A DNA stretch of 64,000 nt from Turneriella sp942492915 (GTDB lineage: Bacteria; Spirochaetota; Leptospiria; Turneriellales; Turneriellaceae): positions 1 through 64,000 of the forward strand of contig OW818662.1 in NCBI GenBank assembly GCA_942492915.1. The letters run 5' to 3'. This document shows, piece by piece, positions 49,527 to 58,460 of the stretch (position 1 is the stretch's first letter; every line of letters starts with the position of its first letter). Made by a program: the position numbers and the translations under genes. The notes beneath the pieces were generated by a model, which saw nothing but the letters and a program-made list of their open reading frames with translations, had not been told where the DNA came from and did no database searches.

Positions 49527-50633
49527 ATGCTCTTCTTGCTGCGATGGCTGCGCGCCTGCTTTCTTCTGCCAGCCCTGGTGTTCGTGCCGGCTGCTGGCGC
49601 AGCAAAAAATGCCAAATCCCTGGCAAGGGTTGCTATTCTGACTTATGACGACGAAACACGCACGAAGAATTTCGGCTACATGCCCAATTCACTGACCGAG
49701 GCGATCGACAAGTCGCTTCAGCAAAAATTCGAATACGTGCGTGAAGATCCAGGCAAATCAGAGGCCGCGCGCCGCAAGATAAAATCCGCCGGAATTCTGA
49801 ATGCACGTGAAGCTGCCGAGTATTGCGTAAAGAATGACGTGCAAATATTGGTGCTCGGCCAGTTCACCTACGACGCTGCGAAAAAGCAGATAGCCGTGAA
49901 CACGTATATTTCGCTCGGCAGCAAAGAAAACTACCGCGCGTTACCTGAGAGGCGCAACCCCACCGACGCCTCGATCTTTAGTCTTGCCGACAAAGTGGCG
50001 GACGATATCGTCGCTGAAATGACGAGCATCGCCAAAGAGCAACAGGCGACAGCAGGCAAAAGCGCCGACACGCAGAAGGGTGACAAACTCGAGCTTGAAA
50101 AGCAGGTTCCGATCGTGTGGGCGTTCAAAGATTTTTCGGCGAACTTACACGTCGGGGTGGCATCGCCGATTGACGAGCTGAAGCAACCTTATGCATCTGG
50201 CGGCAGCATTGCTGTTTCGGCGAAAAGGCTCATGTGGCGCGGTCTCTATGCCGGTGCCTTTATGCAGTTCTTCAAACTCAATTCGCGTGATACCCAGGGG
50301 GCGTCTTTTTCGAGTTCGCTGACCGCGATACCGCTGACGCTGAACCTCGGCTATTCGTGGTTCTTCTGGTCTGACCGGTGGCGCTTCGACGTCGAGCTCG
50401 GCGGTGGCTATTATGGTGGCAAGTTTGCGGTGAATGCGTCGAGTGGCGGCACCACAGAAATTTACAGCAAGACGTTTGGCAATCCGGCGGCGCGTTCTGC
50501 GATTGCACTGCACTGGCTTTTTCTGCAGAACGTTTCTTTCGGCCTCGAATTCGGCTCGCTCGTGCTGTTCGACAAGGGCAATGACGCGGGGCGCGTGGTA
50601 AACCTTCTTCTTTCGGCGGGATATGTTTTCTGA
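49527..50633 (+). CDS. CsgG/FlgO-like plus outer-membrane barrel protein
   Basis: 368 residues from ATG 49527, chosen for the AGGTG site before it and the signal peptide it gives (RACFLLPALVFVPAAGA); the frame is open further up to 49374 without protein-like sequence. Residues ~25-165 resemble the CsgG/FlgO fold (ARVAILTYDDETRTKNFGYMPNSLTEAIDKSL, AEYCVKNDVQILVLGQF). The C-terminal ~170 residues are barrel-like strands ending in an aromatic residue (SAGYVF). Likely an outer-membrane protein. It is followed at 10 bases by the lipoprotein gene. Confidence 0.75.
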   Translation: MLFLLRWLRACFLLPALVFVPAAGAAKNAKSLARVAILTYDDETRTKNFGYMPNSLTEAIDKSLQQKFEYVREDPGKSEAARRKIKSAGILNAREAAEYCVKNDVQILVLGQFTYDAAKKQIAVNTYISLGSKENYRALPERRNPTDASIFSLADKVADDIVAEMTSIAKEQQATAGKSADTQKGDKLELEKQVPIVWAFKDFSANLHVGVASPIDELKQPYASGGSIAVSAKRLMWRGLYAGAFMQFFKLNSRDTQGASFSSSLTAIPLTLNLGYSWFFWSDRWRFDVELGGGYYGGKFAVNASSGGTTEIYSKTFGNPAARSAIALHWLFLQNVSFGLEFGSLVLFDKGNDAGRVVNLLLSAGYVF

Positions 50634-50643
50634 GGACACGACG

Positions 50644-51297
50644 ATGAAAATACGCACTATAATATTTGCTCTCGCTGCGCTCGCGCTGCAGTGCAACAAC
50701 ATCGGCTTTGTTGAAAAAGCAAAGGCGGTCGCGAACAACGAGTTTGGCATCGAAGTGTTCGTCGCAACTGGCAGCGACACACCGAGTGCATTGCTCACAG
50801 TTGGCAGTACGGGGTTATCGGCAAGCTGCGTCGGTCAATCGGGCCTAGACAAGGCGAATTGCGCGTGCGCGGTTTCTGCGAGCCAGCGATCATTTACCGG
50901 TACGTACCGCGCCTGGGTTTCAATCAGCGGCAACGTCGACGCGATCTGCAATATTCAGGGACAAGTCACAACCGGCTGTGCGGTAGCCTCTACCCTCGGG
51001 CCCTTTCTCGCGCGCAACACGACGGGCGTTCAGGTTCTGGCGACAGATTATGCAGAGCTTTCTACTTCAGGTACTCGCGTGCCGCTTGAAGATTCTGCGG
51101 GTTTGCTGATGACCGGGACCGGCATCAGCGGCCGAGCGACCGGCGCCGATTGCGGCGGTTTTCAGGCGAGCAGTGGTAATGCGTACACTGCTGGGGACAA
51201 ATCAAAATCGGGTGCCGGGTTTACGACGGGTGAGTCGGCTACGTTGTGTAGTAGCGGAGTCACCGGCACAATTCTCTGCATGCGCCAGCCAAAATAG
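50644..51297 (+). CDS. DUF1554-like lipoprotein
   Basis: 217 residues from ATG 50644 (50623 overlaps the previous gene). Begins with a lipoprotein signal (IIFALAALALQCNN). The pattern FTGTYRAWVSIS, LLMTGTGISG, CGGFQASSG and final ILCMRQ recalls the Leptospira DUF1554/endostatin-like lectin fold, where GTYRAWLS, WTGT and LYCFEQ occupy the same places; many residues differ, so the match is moderate. Probably surface-exposed. The next gene overlaps or abuts its stop. Confidence 0.65.
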   Translation: MKIRTIIFALAALALQCNNIGFVEKAKAVANNEFGIEVFVATGSDTPSALLTVGSTGLSASCVGQSGLDKANCACAVSASQRSFTGTYRAWVSISGNVDAICNIQGQVTTGCAVASTLGPFLARNTTGVQVLATDYAELSTSGTRVPLEDSAGLLMTGTGISGRATGADCGGFQASSGNAYTAGDKSKSGAGFTTGESATLCSSGVTGTILCMRQPK

Positions 51298-51335
51298 TGG
51301 CGCCGACAGCCAAAATAACCGCATCGCAGGCATGC

Positions 51336-52007
51336 ATGAGCGAAAGGCTTTCATGCAGCGCCTGCTGCGGTATCTTTAATTACAAAGGCGGCGACGAAGA
51401 ACGCCGTGCATGGGTGGCTGACAACACGCGGCAGTTTCTTGAGCTTGATCTTTCGGCCGCTGCGAATCTCGTACAATACCGCAAACAGCGCGAGGCCGTG
51501 ACGCTACCCAACCGCGTGAGCGACGACATCTATGTTTGCCCGTTCGTTGGTTTCGTACGAAACCAACAAACGGGGTGCTTGCTGCACCCGCAAGGGTCGC
51601 CGCACCCGCAGATTTCGCTTTGGCCGCACCCGCAGAACTTTTCTTTTTACGGTGAGGGTATTTGTCTCAGCTATGATTGCCTCGCAAAAGACAGGCAGGC
51701 CTACCGGGCGGATTTTTTTGCGTGGGCAGAGACTGCGTCGGTCTTTGCGTACGGGCGTCTGGCCTCTGACCATACATTGCACCGCGCGCTGGGTCTTGTC
51801 GCCGGCGGCGGCATGAATCTGCAGCCGTTCTATACTGCAGTGGCTGAACTCTACGAGAAGCATGGGGTCGTCACGACTTCATTTGAAGATATAGAAAAGA
51901 GTCTGCCTGAAACACCCGAAGAATTATGTCGCTTTCTGGCACGCCGGGCCGATGTCCAAAATGAGGATAAACTCACGTCACAACTAATGTCCATATTTCC
52001 GCGTTAG
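51336..52007 (+). CDS. Cysteine-rich cytoplasmic protein, unrecognised
   Basis: 223 residues from ATG 51336 (GTG 51297, overlapping the previous stop, is an alternative). Four cysteine clusters occur: CSACCG, VCPFVGF, GCLLHPQGSPHPQ and GICLSYDC, suggesting metal binding of the kind seen in YkgJ-like proteins, though the spacing does not fit well enough to name it. No signal or membrane segment. The 3' end carries a terminator hairpin. Confidence 0.65.
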   Translation: MSERLSCSACCGIFNYKGGDEERRAWVADNTRQFLELDLSAAANLVQYRKQREAVTLPNRVSDDIYVCPFVGFVRNQQTGCLLHPQGSPHPQISLWPHPQNFSFYGEGICLSYDCLAKDRQAYRADFFAWAETASVFAYGRLASDHTLHRALGLVAGGGMNLQPFYTAVAELYEKHGVVTTSFEDIEKSLPETPEELCRFLARRADVQNEDKLTSQLMSIFPR

Positions 52008-52023
52008 GCGCAGCCTAACGCGG
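51999..52023 (+). terminator. Terminator hairpin before serS
   Basis: CCGCGTTAGGC (51999-52009) pairs perfectly with 52013-52023 around a GCA loop and is followed by GTTT. It includes the stop codon of the cysteine-rich gene. Confidence 0.75.
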
Positions 52024-52067
52024 GTTTATCCTGCTTTGCACCCTGTCTGAAATCCGCACTTTTTCCC

Positions 52068-53327
52068 ATGATCGACCACCAGCTTCTCAAAACAGAAGAG
52101 GGCTTTAACCGTGTTTTACAGAGCCTCGCGAAGCGCGGCGACAGTGCATCGGCTGCTGACCTAAAAGACGCGGCGGAAAAACGACGCGAGATGATACGCG
52201 AGGTCGAGGCGCTGTCGAACGAACGCAACGTGCAGTCGAAGAAGCTCGGCGAACTCAAGGCGCAGGGCAAGCAGCAAGAATTCGATGCGTTGCGTGAGAC
52301 GATGAAAGATGTCGCCGACCGCCTGAAGGTTCTCAAAGAACAAGAGGCACCGATTGAAGAGCGCTTTCAGAATCTTCTGGCGCGCCTGCCGAATATTCTC
52401 GATGAAAAGGTACCTGTCGGCAAAGACGAAAGTGAAAACGTTGTCGTGCGTACCGTCGGTGAAATTCCGCAATATGATTTTGACGTGAAGCCGCACTATG
52501 AAGTCGCCGAAGCGCACGGCCTCGTTGATTTCGAACGCGGGGTCAAAATTTCAGGTGCACGCTTTTATGTCTACAATGAGCAGGTCGCGCGGCTTGAACG
52601 CCAATTGGCGAACTTCATGCTCGACCTGCACGCCGAAGCCGGTTATAAAGAGCGAATGGTGCCTCTGGTCGTCAAAGACGAGTGCATGTTTGGCACGGGC
52701 CAGTTTCCCAAGTTTGCCGACGAATATTACCGAATGGACAAAGACGGACTGTCGCTGATACCTACGGGCGAAGTGCCGCTGACGAACCTTTATGCCGATG
52801 AAATTCTGAACGCTGATCAGTTGCCGATCAAGCTCACCGCATACACGCCTTGCTTTCGCCGTGAGGCGGGCAGCGCGGGCAAAGACACGCGCGGCCTCGT
52901 GCGCGTGCACCAGTTTAACAAAGTAGAACTCGTTAAATTTGTCCGGCCCGAAGAATCTGAAAAAGAGTGGATGTCTCTCACAAACGACGCCGAGCGCGTT
53001 CTGCAAAAGCTTGGCCTAACGTACCGCGTGCTCAGCCTCTGCTCGGGCGACATGGGCTTTACGTCTTCTGTGACTTACGACCTCGAAATCTGGATGCCCG
53101 GCCTGAAGCGTTGGCTCGAAATTTCGTCTTGCTCGAACTTCAAAGACTTTCAGGCGCGCAGGGCAAAAATTCGCTACAAGAACGAAGCCGGCAAAAACGA
53201 ATACGTGCACACGATCAACGGCTCAGGCGTCGCGGCGGGAAGGCTGGTGGCGGCGCTGCTCGAATACCACCAGACGCAGTACGGCAAAGTCGATTGGGAT
53301 GCCATCGCAACAAAGTTGAAAGGCTGA
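52068..53327 (+). CDS. serS: Seryl-tRNA synthetase
   Basis: 419 residues, normal length. The N-terminal ~110 residues are the long antiparallel coiled-coil arm that contacts tRNA(Ser). The class II core shows motif 2 (TPCFRREAGSAGKDTRGLVRVHQFNKVE), the serine-binding LIPTGEVPL, and motif 3 (VHTINGSGVAAGRLVAALLEYHQ). It charges tRNA(Ser) with serine. It has its own leader after a strong terminator; a pseudouridine synthase gene follows 3 bases downstream. Confidence 0.97.
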   Translation: MIDHQLLKTEEGFNRVLQSLAKRGDSASAADLKDAAEKRREMIREVEALSNERNVQSKKLGELKAQGKQQEFDALRETMKDVADRLKVLKEQEAPIEERFQNLLARLPNILDEKVPVGKDESENVVVRTVGEIPQYDFDVKPHYEVAEAHGLVDFERGVKISGARFYVYNEQVARLERQLANFMLDLHAEAGYKERMVPLVVKDECMFGTGQFPKFADEYYRMDKDGLSLIPTGEVPLTNLYADEILNADQLPIKLTAYTPCFRREAGSAGKDTRGLVRVHQFNKVELVKFVRPEESEKEWMSLTNDAERVLQKLGLTYRVLSLCSGDMGFTSSVTYDLEIWMPGLKRWLEISSCSNFKDFQARRAKIRYKNEAGKNEYVHTINGSGVAAGRLVAALLEYHQTQYGKVDWDAIATKLKG

Positions 53328-53330
53328 AAT

Positions 53331-54296
53331 ATGGCCTCATACGGTTTCAAGAACCCGCAGAAATTACACGGTGAGCGGTTCGACAAAGTCGTGCATGCGT
53401 TGCTTGCCGAACGCGTAGAGGGCGGCGTCTCGCGCGGTATGGCACGCAAGCTGATCATGATAGGCGCCGCGTACCTCAATGGCAGCCGCTGCCGTATCGC
53501 GTCAAAACCGGTATTCGGCGGCATCGAGGTGCGCGTCGAATACAAGGCAGACCGACTGCCCCAGGCGCAGCAGCAGAACGTGCCCGACCTGACCGCGACA
53601 GATATTCTCTATCATGAAAACGGCATTATCGTCGTCAACAAACCGCCGCGGTTGCCCACGGTACCGACGCTCGACAACGCGCGCGACAATCTGGTCGCTG
53701 CATTGAAGCGACTGCTCGCGTCTGCGAGCAGTGAAGGTAAAGAAATCTACTTAGGAATTCACCACCGCCTCGATGCCGAGACTTCGGGATGCATTTTATT
53801 TGCCACCGACCCGGCGATGAATGTGTTTGTTTCAAACCTGTTTCAAGAGAACCTTATTCACAAAGAATATCTGGCCGTTTGCACGACGGCCCGAGCGGTG
53901 AGCGAGAAAATCTGGGAAATCAAGAACCAGCTGGTGCGCGCCGAAAAGAAACGCAACCGTTATGCTTCGACCGAATGGCTCGCGAAACAGGCGCAAAAAC
54001 CCGCTGGGCCGAACGCTGAAGGCTCGTTCGCGTACAGCCGGTTTGAGATTCTGCAGTCTCTCGATAAATACGTGCTCGTGCGTGCAGAACCGGTGACAGG
54101 GCGAACGCACCAGTTGCGCGTGCACCTCTCAGAATATGGTATGCCGATAGTGGGTGACCGCACCTACAGGGGCGAAGAATATCCCCGGTTGATGCTGCAT
54201 GCCCGCCGGCTTGAGTTTCGCGCCCCCGACGGCAAAGAGGTGGTGGTCGAGGCGCCGGTGCCCGAGGCCTTCAAAAAGCTTTTCGCGACTGCTTGA
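53331..54296 (+). CDS. RluA-family pseudouridine synthase
   Basis: 321 residues. An N-terminal S4-like RNA-binding segment (HGERFDKVVHALLAERVE..RGMARKLIMIGAAYLNG) precedes the catalytic domain with GIHHRLDAETSGCILFA, whose Asp in HRLD is catalytic. GRTHQLRVHLSEYGMPIVGDRTY and LMLHARRL follow, as in RluA/RluC/RluD. Target uridines (23S rRNA or tRNA) cannot be told from the sequence. It is placed directly after serS, and gmhA follows after 19 bases. Confidence 0.92.
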   Translation: MASYGFKNPQKLHGERFDKVVHALLAERVEGGVSRGMARKLIMIGAAYLNGSRCRIASKPVFGGIEVRVEYKADRLPQAQQQNVPDLTATDILYHENGIIVVNKPPRLPTVPTLDNARDNLVAALKRLLASASSEGKEIYLGIHHRLDAETSGCILFATDPAMNVFVSNLFQENLIHKEYLAVCTTARAVSEKIWEIKNQLVRAEKKRNRYASTEWLAKQAQKPAGPNAEGSFAYSRFEILQSLDKYVLVRAEPVTGRTHQLRVHLSEYGMPIVGDRTYRGEEYPRLMLHARRLEFRAPDGKEVVVEAPVPEAFKKLFATA

Positions 54297-54315
54297 TTTT
54301 GGTATATTGGGTTCA

Positions 54316-54906
54316 ATGAAAGACTACATACGCGCGCAGGTCAAAGATTCAATCGCTGTCAAAGAGCGTTTTCTCGCTGACGAGGCCAACATTGCGCTCT
54401 TAGATACGGTTTGCCATGAGGTGATCGCGGCGTACCGTGCCGGCAAAAAAACGCTCATTGCAGGTAACGGCGGCAGCGCCGCTGACGCGCAGCATATCGC
54501 TGCCGAATTTGTCAGCCGGTTCTATTTCGACCGCCCAGCGCTCGCGAGTATTGCGCTGACCACCGACACGTCGGCGCTGACCGCAATCGGCAATGATTAT
54601 GGCTACGAACTGCTGTTCTCGCGCCAGCTTGAAGCCAATGCCCAGAAAGGCGATATCTATATTGCCATTTCAACTTCAGGCAATTCAAAAAATGTTATCC
54701 ACTCTCTCGAAGTTGCCAAGAGGCTCGGCATCAAGACCGTGGGGCTGACCGGCATGAAAGGCGGTAAAATGGCGGACATGACCGATTATTGCATACGCGT
54801 GCCGTCAGACGAAACTCCGCGCATTCAGGAATGCCATATTCTGATAGGTCATATACTCTGCGCCGCCGTAGAGAAAGAACTGTTCGAGAAAGAATACAAG
54901 AAGTAG
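54316..54906 (+). CDS. gmhA: Sedoheptulose-7-phosphate isomerase
   Basis: 196 residues from ATG 54316, chosen because family N-termini begin here; the frame itself stays open upstream through the rluA-like gene. GmhA makes the first heptose intermediate for lipopolysaccharide. Seen: IAGNGGSAADAQHIAAEFVSRF (SIS-domain substrate loop), ISTSGNSKNVIHSLE and RIQECHILIGHILC with metal/active-site His and Glu. It fits LPS synthesis in a diderm; other heptose genes are not in the window. Confidence 0.93.
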   Translation: MKDYIRAQVKDSIAVKERFLADEANIALLDTVCHEVIAAYRAGKKTLIAGNGGSAADAQHIAAEFVSRFYFDRPALASIALTTDTSALTAIGNDYGYELLFSRQLEANAQKGDIYIAISTSGNSKNVIHSLEVAKRLGIKTVGLTGMKGGKMADMTDYCIRVPSDETPRIQECHILIGHILCAAVEKELFEKEYKK

Positions 54907-54947
54907 CACTTGACTTAATATGTCAGTTTGCGGTACGGCCAAGGCGC

Positions 54948-55310
54948 ATGCTCGACAAGAATAAGGGACTGACCTTCGCGTTTACCGACGAACCGCAATT
55001 TACGATAGTTCAGTTATCGGGTGATCTCAATATGTTCTCTGCGCCCGAGCTGCGCACCAGCCTCGTCAAGAAACTTGAGACGAACGCGGCCAAATTCATT
55101 CTTGATCTGACCGATCTCGCATTTGTCGACTCGTCGGGTATCGGCGTGCTGGTCAGTTTCGTAAGTATGGTCAAAAAGCGCGATGGCGGCAAAGTCATAC
55201 TCTGCGGTCTGAATCCTCAAATTCGTAATATTTTTGAAGTTACGCGCCTGATGTCGGTTTTTATAGTTGCTGAAGACCTTGAAACCGCGAAGATTGAATT
55301 TAATCTTTAG
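54948..55310 (+). CDS. STAS-domain anti-sigma factor antagonist
   Basis: 120 residues from ATG 54948 (the frame is open upstream but unlike the family). SpoIIAA/RsbV-type fold: VQLSGDLNMFSAPELRTSLVKKL, FILDLTDLAFVDSSGIGVLVSFVSMVKKR, with the phosphorylatable serine in DSSGIG. Such proteins release anti-sigma factors when dephosphorylated by SpoIIE-type phosphatases. A phosphatase of that type is encoded at 59890; no kinase is adjacent. Confidence 0.92.
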   Translation: MLDKNKGLTFAFTDEPQFTIVQLSGDLNMFSAPELRTSLVKKLETNAAKFILDLTDLAFVDSSGIGVLVSFVSMVKKRDGGKVILCGLNPQIRNIFEVTRLMSVFIVAEDLETAKIEFNL

Positions 55311-55363
55311 TCGAATTTTGCCGAAACGATGTACATTCGATGCAAGTAACCTTTTTTGCCGCT

Positions 55364-55702
55364 ATGGAAGAGACCCTGAAAAAAGCGCTGCGTACCGGAA
55401 TCGAAGCACTGATTTCGGTAACTGAAGAAGTGCGCCATGGGCTCACAGTTCTCGATCGTGATATTCAGCAGTTGAGCCAGCGTATTGCAACTTCGAATAC
55501 CGCAGAGACGACGAACGAGAAGCTTGATGAGCTAATCGAAAAGTCCATTAAAGCGATACGCGATTACGAACAGCGCGCGACTGAAGTCAGCCGTGCGGTG
55601 CAGGGTTACCTCGAACAGGTCGACCCGATGGCGCGCCAGAGTGTACAAGAGCTGGCCGATAAAGTCAGCATCCTGTCAAAAAGCCTGAAAGACCGGGTTT
55701 AG
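55364..55702 (+). CDS. Small helical protein, phasin-like outline
   Basis: 112 residues from ATG 55364 (55340 possible). Almost entirely helical with heptads (MEETLKKALRTGIEALISVTEEVRHG, LDELIEKSIKAIRDYEQRATEVSRAVQGYL), a pattern seen in phasin-like and polyhydroxyalkanoate-linked or regulatory coiled-coil proteins. No firm family. It follows the STAS gene by 53 bases and may be co-transcribed; tandem hairpin repeats follow. Confidence 0.6.
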   Translation: MEETLKKALRTGIEALISVTEEVRHGLTVLDRDIQQLSQRIATSNTAETTNEKLDELIEKSIKAIRDYEQRATEVSRAVQGYLEQVDPMARQSVQELADKVSILSKSLKDRV

Positions 55703-55753
55703 TCGCCATCCACGGCGGTCGTCGACCCGGCGCGGTCACCGACCCGACGGGCA

Positions 55754-55890
55754 GCAAAATAAGCTTATCGTGTAGCGTAAATGCCGCTATGGCCATCCTT
55801 GGCCGCGGCAAAATAAGCTACATCGTGCAGCATAAATGCCGCTAAGGCCATCCATGGCCGCGGCAAAATAAGCTACATCGTGTAGCATAA
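55754..55890. repeat. Tandem 54-55 bp hairpin repeats
   Basis: Units starting GCAAAATAAGC begin at 55754, 55808 and 55863; the third is partial. Each full unit contains two hairpins: a small one near GCTACA-TCG-TGTAGC, and a longer one formed by TGCCGC, GGCCAT-CC-ATGGCC and GCGGCA. Sequence from 55703 to 55750 resembles a worn further copy. They fill the space before the TPR-barrel gene. Confidence 0.8.
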
Positions 55891-55928
55891 TCAGTCGATA
55901 TTCTTACCGACGGGGCGTCTAATCCACT

Positions 55929-57476
55929 ATGAAAATGCGCAGAAAAAAACTCTATCTTGCCGGTCTTTCGCTGGTAATCTGTACGGCTGCGGCAGCGCAA
56001 AACCAGAAGGCAAGCAGCAAAGATCTTGCTGCCGAGGTAGACAAGCTCAATTGGGAGGGTATAGACCTCTCGAACGATTCGCGCTACCTCGACGCGGCCG
56101 ACAGGTTTCAGAAAGCGATCAGTCTCGACGATTCGCGGTCGGCGCGCTCGTACCATAACGTAGCCTATACGTTTGAACTTGCCGGTGATAAGAACAAGGC
56201 ACTCGAAAACTACCAGAAAGCGGTCGTGCGCAACCCGCAGCAGACGATTTCGTGGGCGAGCCTTGGCCGCATGCAATATTCTATGGGCCTGTATAAAGAC
56301 GCGGTCTTTTCGGGCGAGACAACGCTGAAGCTCGACCCGCGCAATGCTTCGGTGCAGAAGTGGCTACCCGACGCGTATGCAAAGCTGGCTGAGCAGAAAA
56401 TCTACGACGCGCGAAACGACCTGACTGGTGACCCGACGACGAACCCGAACTGCGAAGCAAGGCCCGAAACAATCGGCGAAGTAGGGTTCTTCGGTTCTGC
56501 AATTGGCGTCATCGACAAGCAGTCGACCGCCCTCAGTCTTTATAAGCCAGCCGGCGTGCTGCAGACTCCCGCTGGCGCGTATGCGGAGTTTAACCCGTTA
56601 CGCGAGCTGACATTCAGACTGAACGGCCAGACGCCGTATTACGGCATTTTGCAGCCTGCATTTTATGCCGGCTCGCAGAAGATCGAAATGCAGTATAACT
56701 TCAAGTATTTCTTTTTTGGTGGCGGTATTCTTTTCAGCCAGCTGAACGTCGAGAACAGCACAGTGCCCGTTTCAACCACGACATATATTCAGAACAGCGA
56801 CTACACTACGCTTTCAGATACCAAGTTTGGCCTGTTCATGGGCGGCCGCGACGACCTGACATTCTTCGTTCTGCGTATCTACCCGCGCTACCTGTTTCGC
56901 GACACAGAAACTGCTCCGAAAAGCAGTTCGTTCGACGTGGCAAAAGTTGAAGTCGAATACCGTCGCAACCTACGCCTGCAGCTTGGTACGGTGGTCGACG
57001 AAAAACAACCGATCAGCAAAGGGCCATTCACCGACATTATCGTAAAATTCGTCATTGATGAGATCTATCTCACTGAATACAAGCCCACGACCGGTACAGA
57101 CGCAGTCGGCCACTATTTCGGCACATACGACCTCTCGATTGGTATGGAGTTCGGCAAATTGCAGAAAGAGTTTGATAAGGTCGCCACAACGTGGGGCTTT
57201 TTGCTTACCCAGCGACTCTATTTTCAGAACACGGGTAACACCAACCTCACGAGCTTCGGCAATGGCCAGGGTTATTTCGGTTTTAACTCAGCCGGAGCCG
57301 CAACGGGCAACGCGTTCTCTTCGTATCGCGGCAATTCTTTCATTATCACCCTTTTTGCTGCGCAGATGTTCAAAAATCGTTATATCTTAAGGGAACAACT
57401 CTTCTTCGAAGGGACACCCGGTTCAGAACGCAATCACGCGCTGGGTCTGCAACTTTCATTCGGCGTGAGGTTCTAA
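55929..57476 (+). CDS. TPR plus outer-membrane barrel protein
   Basis: 515 residues. A signal peptide (LYLAGLSLVICTAAAAQ) precedes three TPR units (~residues 45-150: WEGIDLSNDSRYLDAADRFQKAI, YHNVAYTFELAGDKNKALENYQKAV, WASLGRMQYSMGLYKDAV). From ~190 to the end, strands and a terminal SFGVRF indicate an outer-membrane beta-barrel. Periplasmic TPRs attached to a barrel suggest anchoring or assembly of other envelope proteins. Preceded by tandem hairpin repeats; a TPR protein gene follows almost immediately. Confidence 0.8.
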   Translation: MKMRRKKLYLAGLSLVICTAAAAQNQKASSKDLAAEVDKLNWEGIDLSNDSRYLDAADRFQKAISLDDSRSARSYHNVAYTFELAGDKNKALENYQKAVVRNPQQTISWASLGRMQYSMGLYKDAVFSGETTLKLDPRNASVQKWLPDAYAKLAEQKIYDARNDLTGDPTTNPNCEARPETIGEVGFFGSAIGVIDKQSTALSLYKPAGVLQTPAGAYAEFNPLRELTFRLNGQTPYYGILQPAFYAGSQKIEMQYNFKYFFFGGGILFSQLNVENSTVPVSTTTYIQNSDYTTLSDTKFGLFMGGRDDLTFFVLRIYPRYLFRDTETAPKSSSFDVAKVEVEYRRNLRLQLGTVVDEKQPISKGPFTDIIVKFVIDEIYLTEYKPTTGTDAVGHYFGTYDLSIGMEFGKLQKEFDKVATTWGFLLTQRLYFQNTGNTNLTSFGNGQGYFGFNSAGAATGNAFSSYRGNSFIITLFAAQMFKNRYILREQLFFEGTPGSERNHALGLQLSFGVRF

Positions 57477-57490
57477 AATTGCCGGCCGCA

Positions 57491-58402
57491 ATGTCGCTTG
57501 CGCGCCATTGCGGTTTGCTGCTGATACTCTGTTCGTCACTCGGCGCGCAGCCGGTCACAGCTGATGACTTTCTGCAACGGGCGCGCGGGCATTTCGAGCG
57601 CCGCCGCTTTTTGAACGCGCTCGATTCGCTGCGCATCACCCTGCAAATGACCGATGGTGCTGAAAATCCCGGACCGGAGAGGCTTGAGGCAGAGGTACTT
57701 GCGGCCGAATCGCTGGCGGCGCTGCAGCGACATGACGAAGCCGTGAATATGTACGAACGCGCTCTCTCGCATGGCTATGAAAACTCCGCATCGTATGCAT
57801 ACCTCGCAAAACAGTACGATGCCCGCGGTAAATGGCGCGAGGCGAAGCGGCATTACGAGAAATATTTTGAAATGAACAAAAGCGATTCAGCCACGCATAT
57901 TCGCTATGCGATTGTACTCGGCAGGCAGGGCGATCGTGCCAAGGCAAAACAGGTGCTTGAAGCGATCGAGCCGGCCGTAGCGGCAAAACCGCTCACAGAA
58001 TGTGAAGCACTCGAAAAGAAGAAAAAAACCGCCGCTGCACTCGAATGTTTTGGCGATGCGAGGTTCGCCCGCCCTGACCGCGAGGCGAGTTATCTCGCGC
58101 TCTACCGCATCAGCTCGCAGCACAGGCAGCAAACCTCTGCCGCAGAACACGCAATGGCGCTCTACGCGCTTTTCGGCTCAGAGGCGCGGTATATCTGGCC
58201 ACTTGTCGAGGTGCGACTGCAGCAGAAGCGCTTCTACGCGGCACGCCTGCTGCTCGAAGAAATTATGCAGGTAGCAGGGCCAAACGCCGACGCAGAAAGG
58301 CTGCTCACGAACCTGCAGCGACAGGCGCCGCAGGCATTTGAACGGCCTTACCGCGCGAGCCCGAAAGAGATGCAGATGCTCGACGGCGAGAGCCTGCGCT
58401 GA
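57491..58402 (+). CDS. Exported TPR protein
   Basis: 303 residues from ATG 57491 (TTG 57479 is an alternative). Signal peptide (CGLLLILCSSLGAQP), then TPR-like helix pairs across the chain (FLQRARGHFERRRFLNALDSLRITLQ, LQRHDEAVNMYERAL, YDARGKWREAKRHYEKYF, AKQVLEAIEP). No further motif. It follows the TPR-barrel gene within about 15 bases and is likely its partner. Convergent with the cupin-NuoB-NuoA operon. Confidence 0.75.
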   Translation: MSLARHCGLLLILCSSLGAQPVTADDFLQRARGHFERRRFLNALDSLRITLQMTDGAENPGPERLEAEVLAAESLAALQRHDEAVNMYERALSHGYENSASYAYLAKQYDARGKWREAKRHYEKYFEMNKSDSATHIRYAIVLGRQGDRAKAKQVLEAIEPAVAAKPLTECEALEKKKKTAAALECFGDARFARPDREASYLALYRISSQHRQQTSAAEHAMALYALFGSEARYIWPLVEVRLQQKRFYAARLLLEEIMQVAGPNADAERLLTNLQRQAPQAFERPYRASPKEMQMLDGESLR

Positions 58403-58460
58403 GATGCGCTTCGTATCTCTAACTGCGGCGCTTCGTTGAAGTGCCTGCGCTGAGCCTGAA

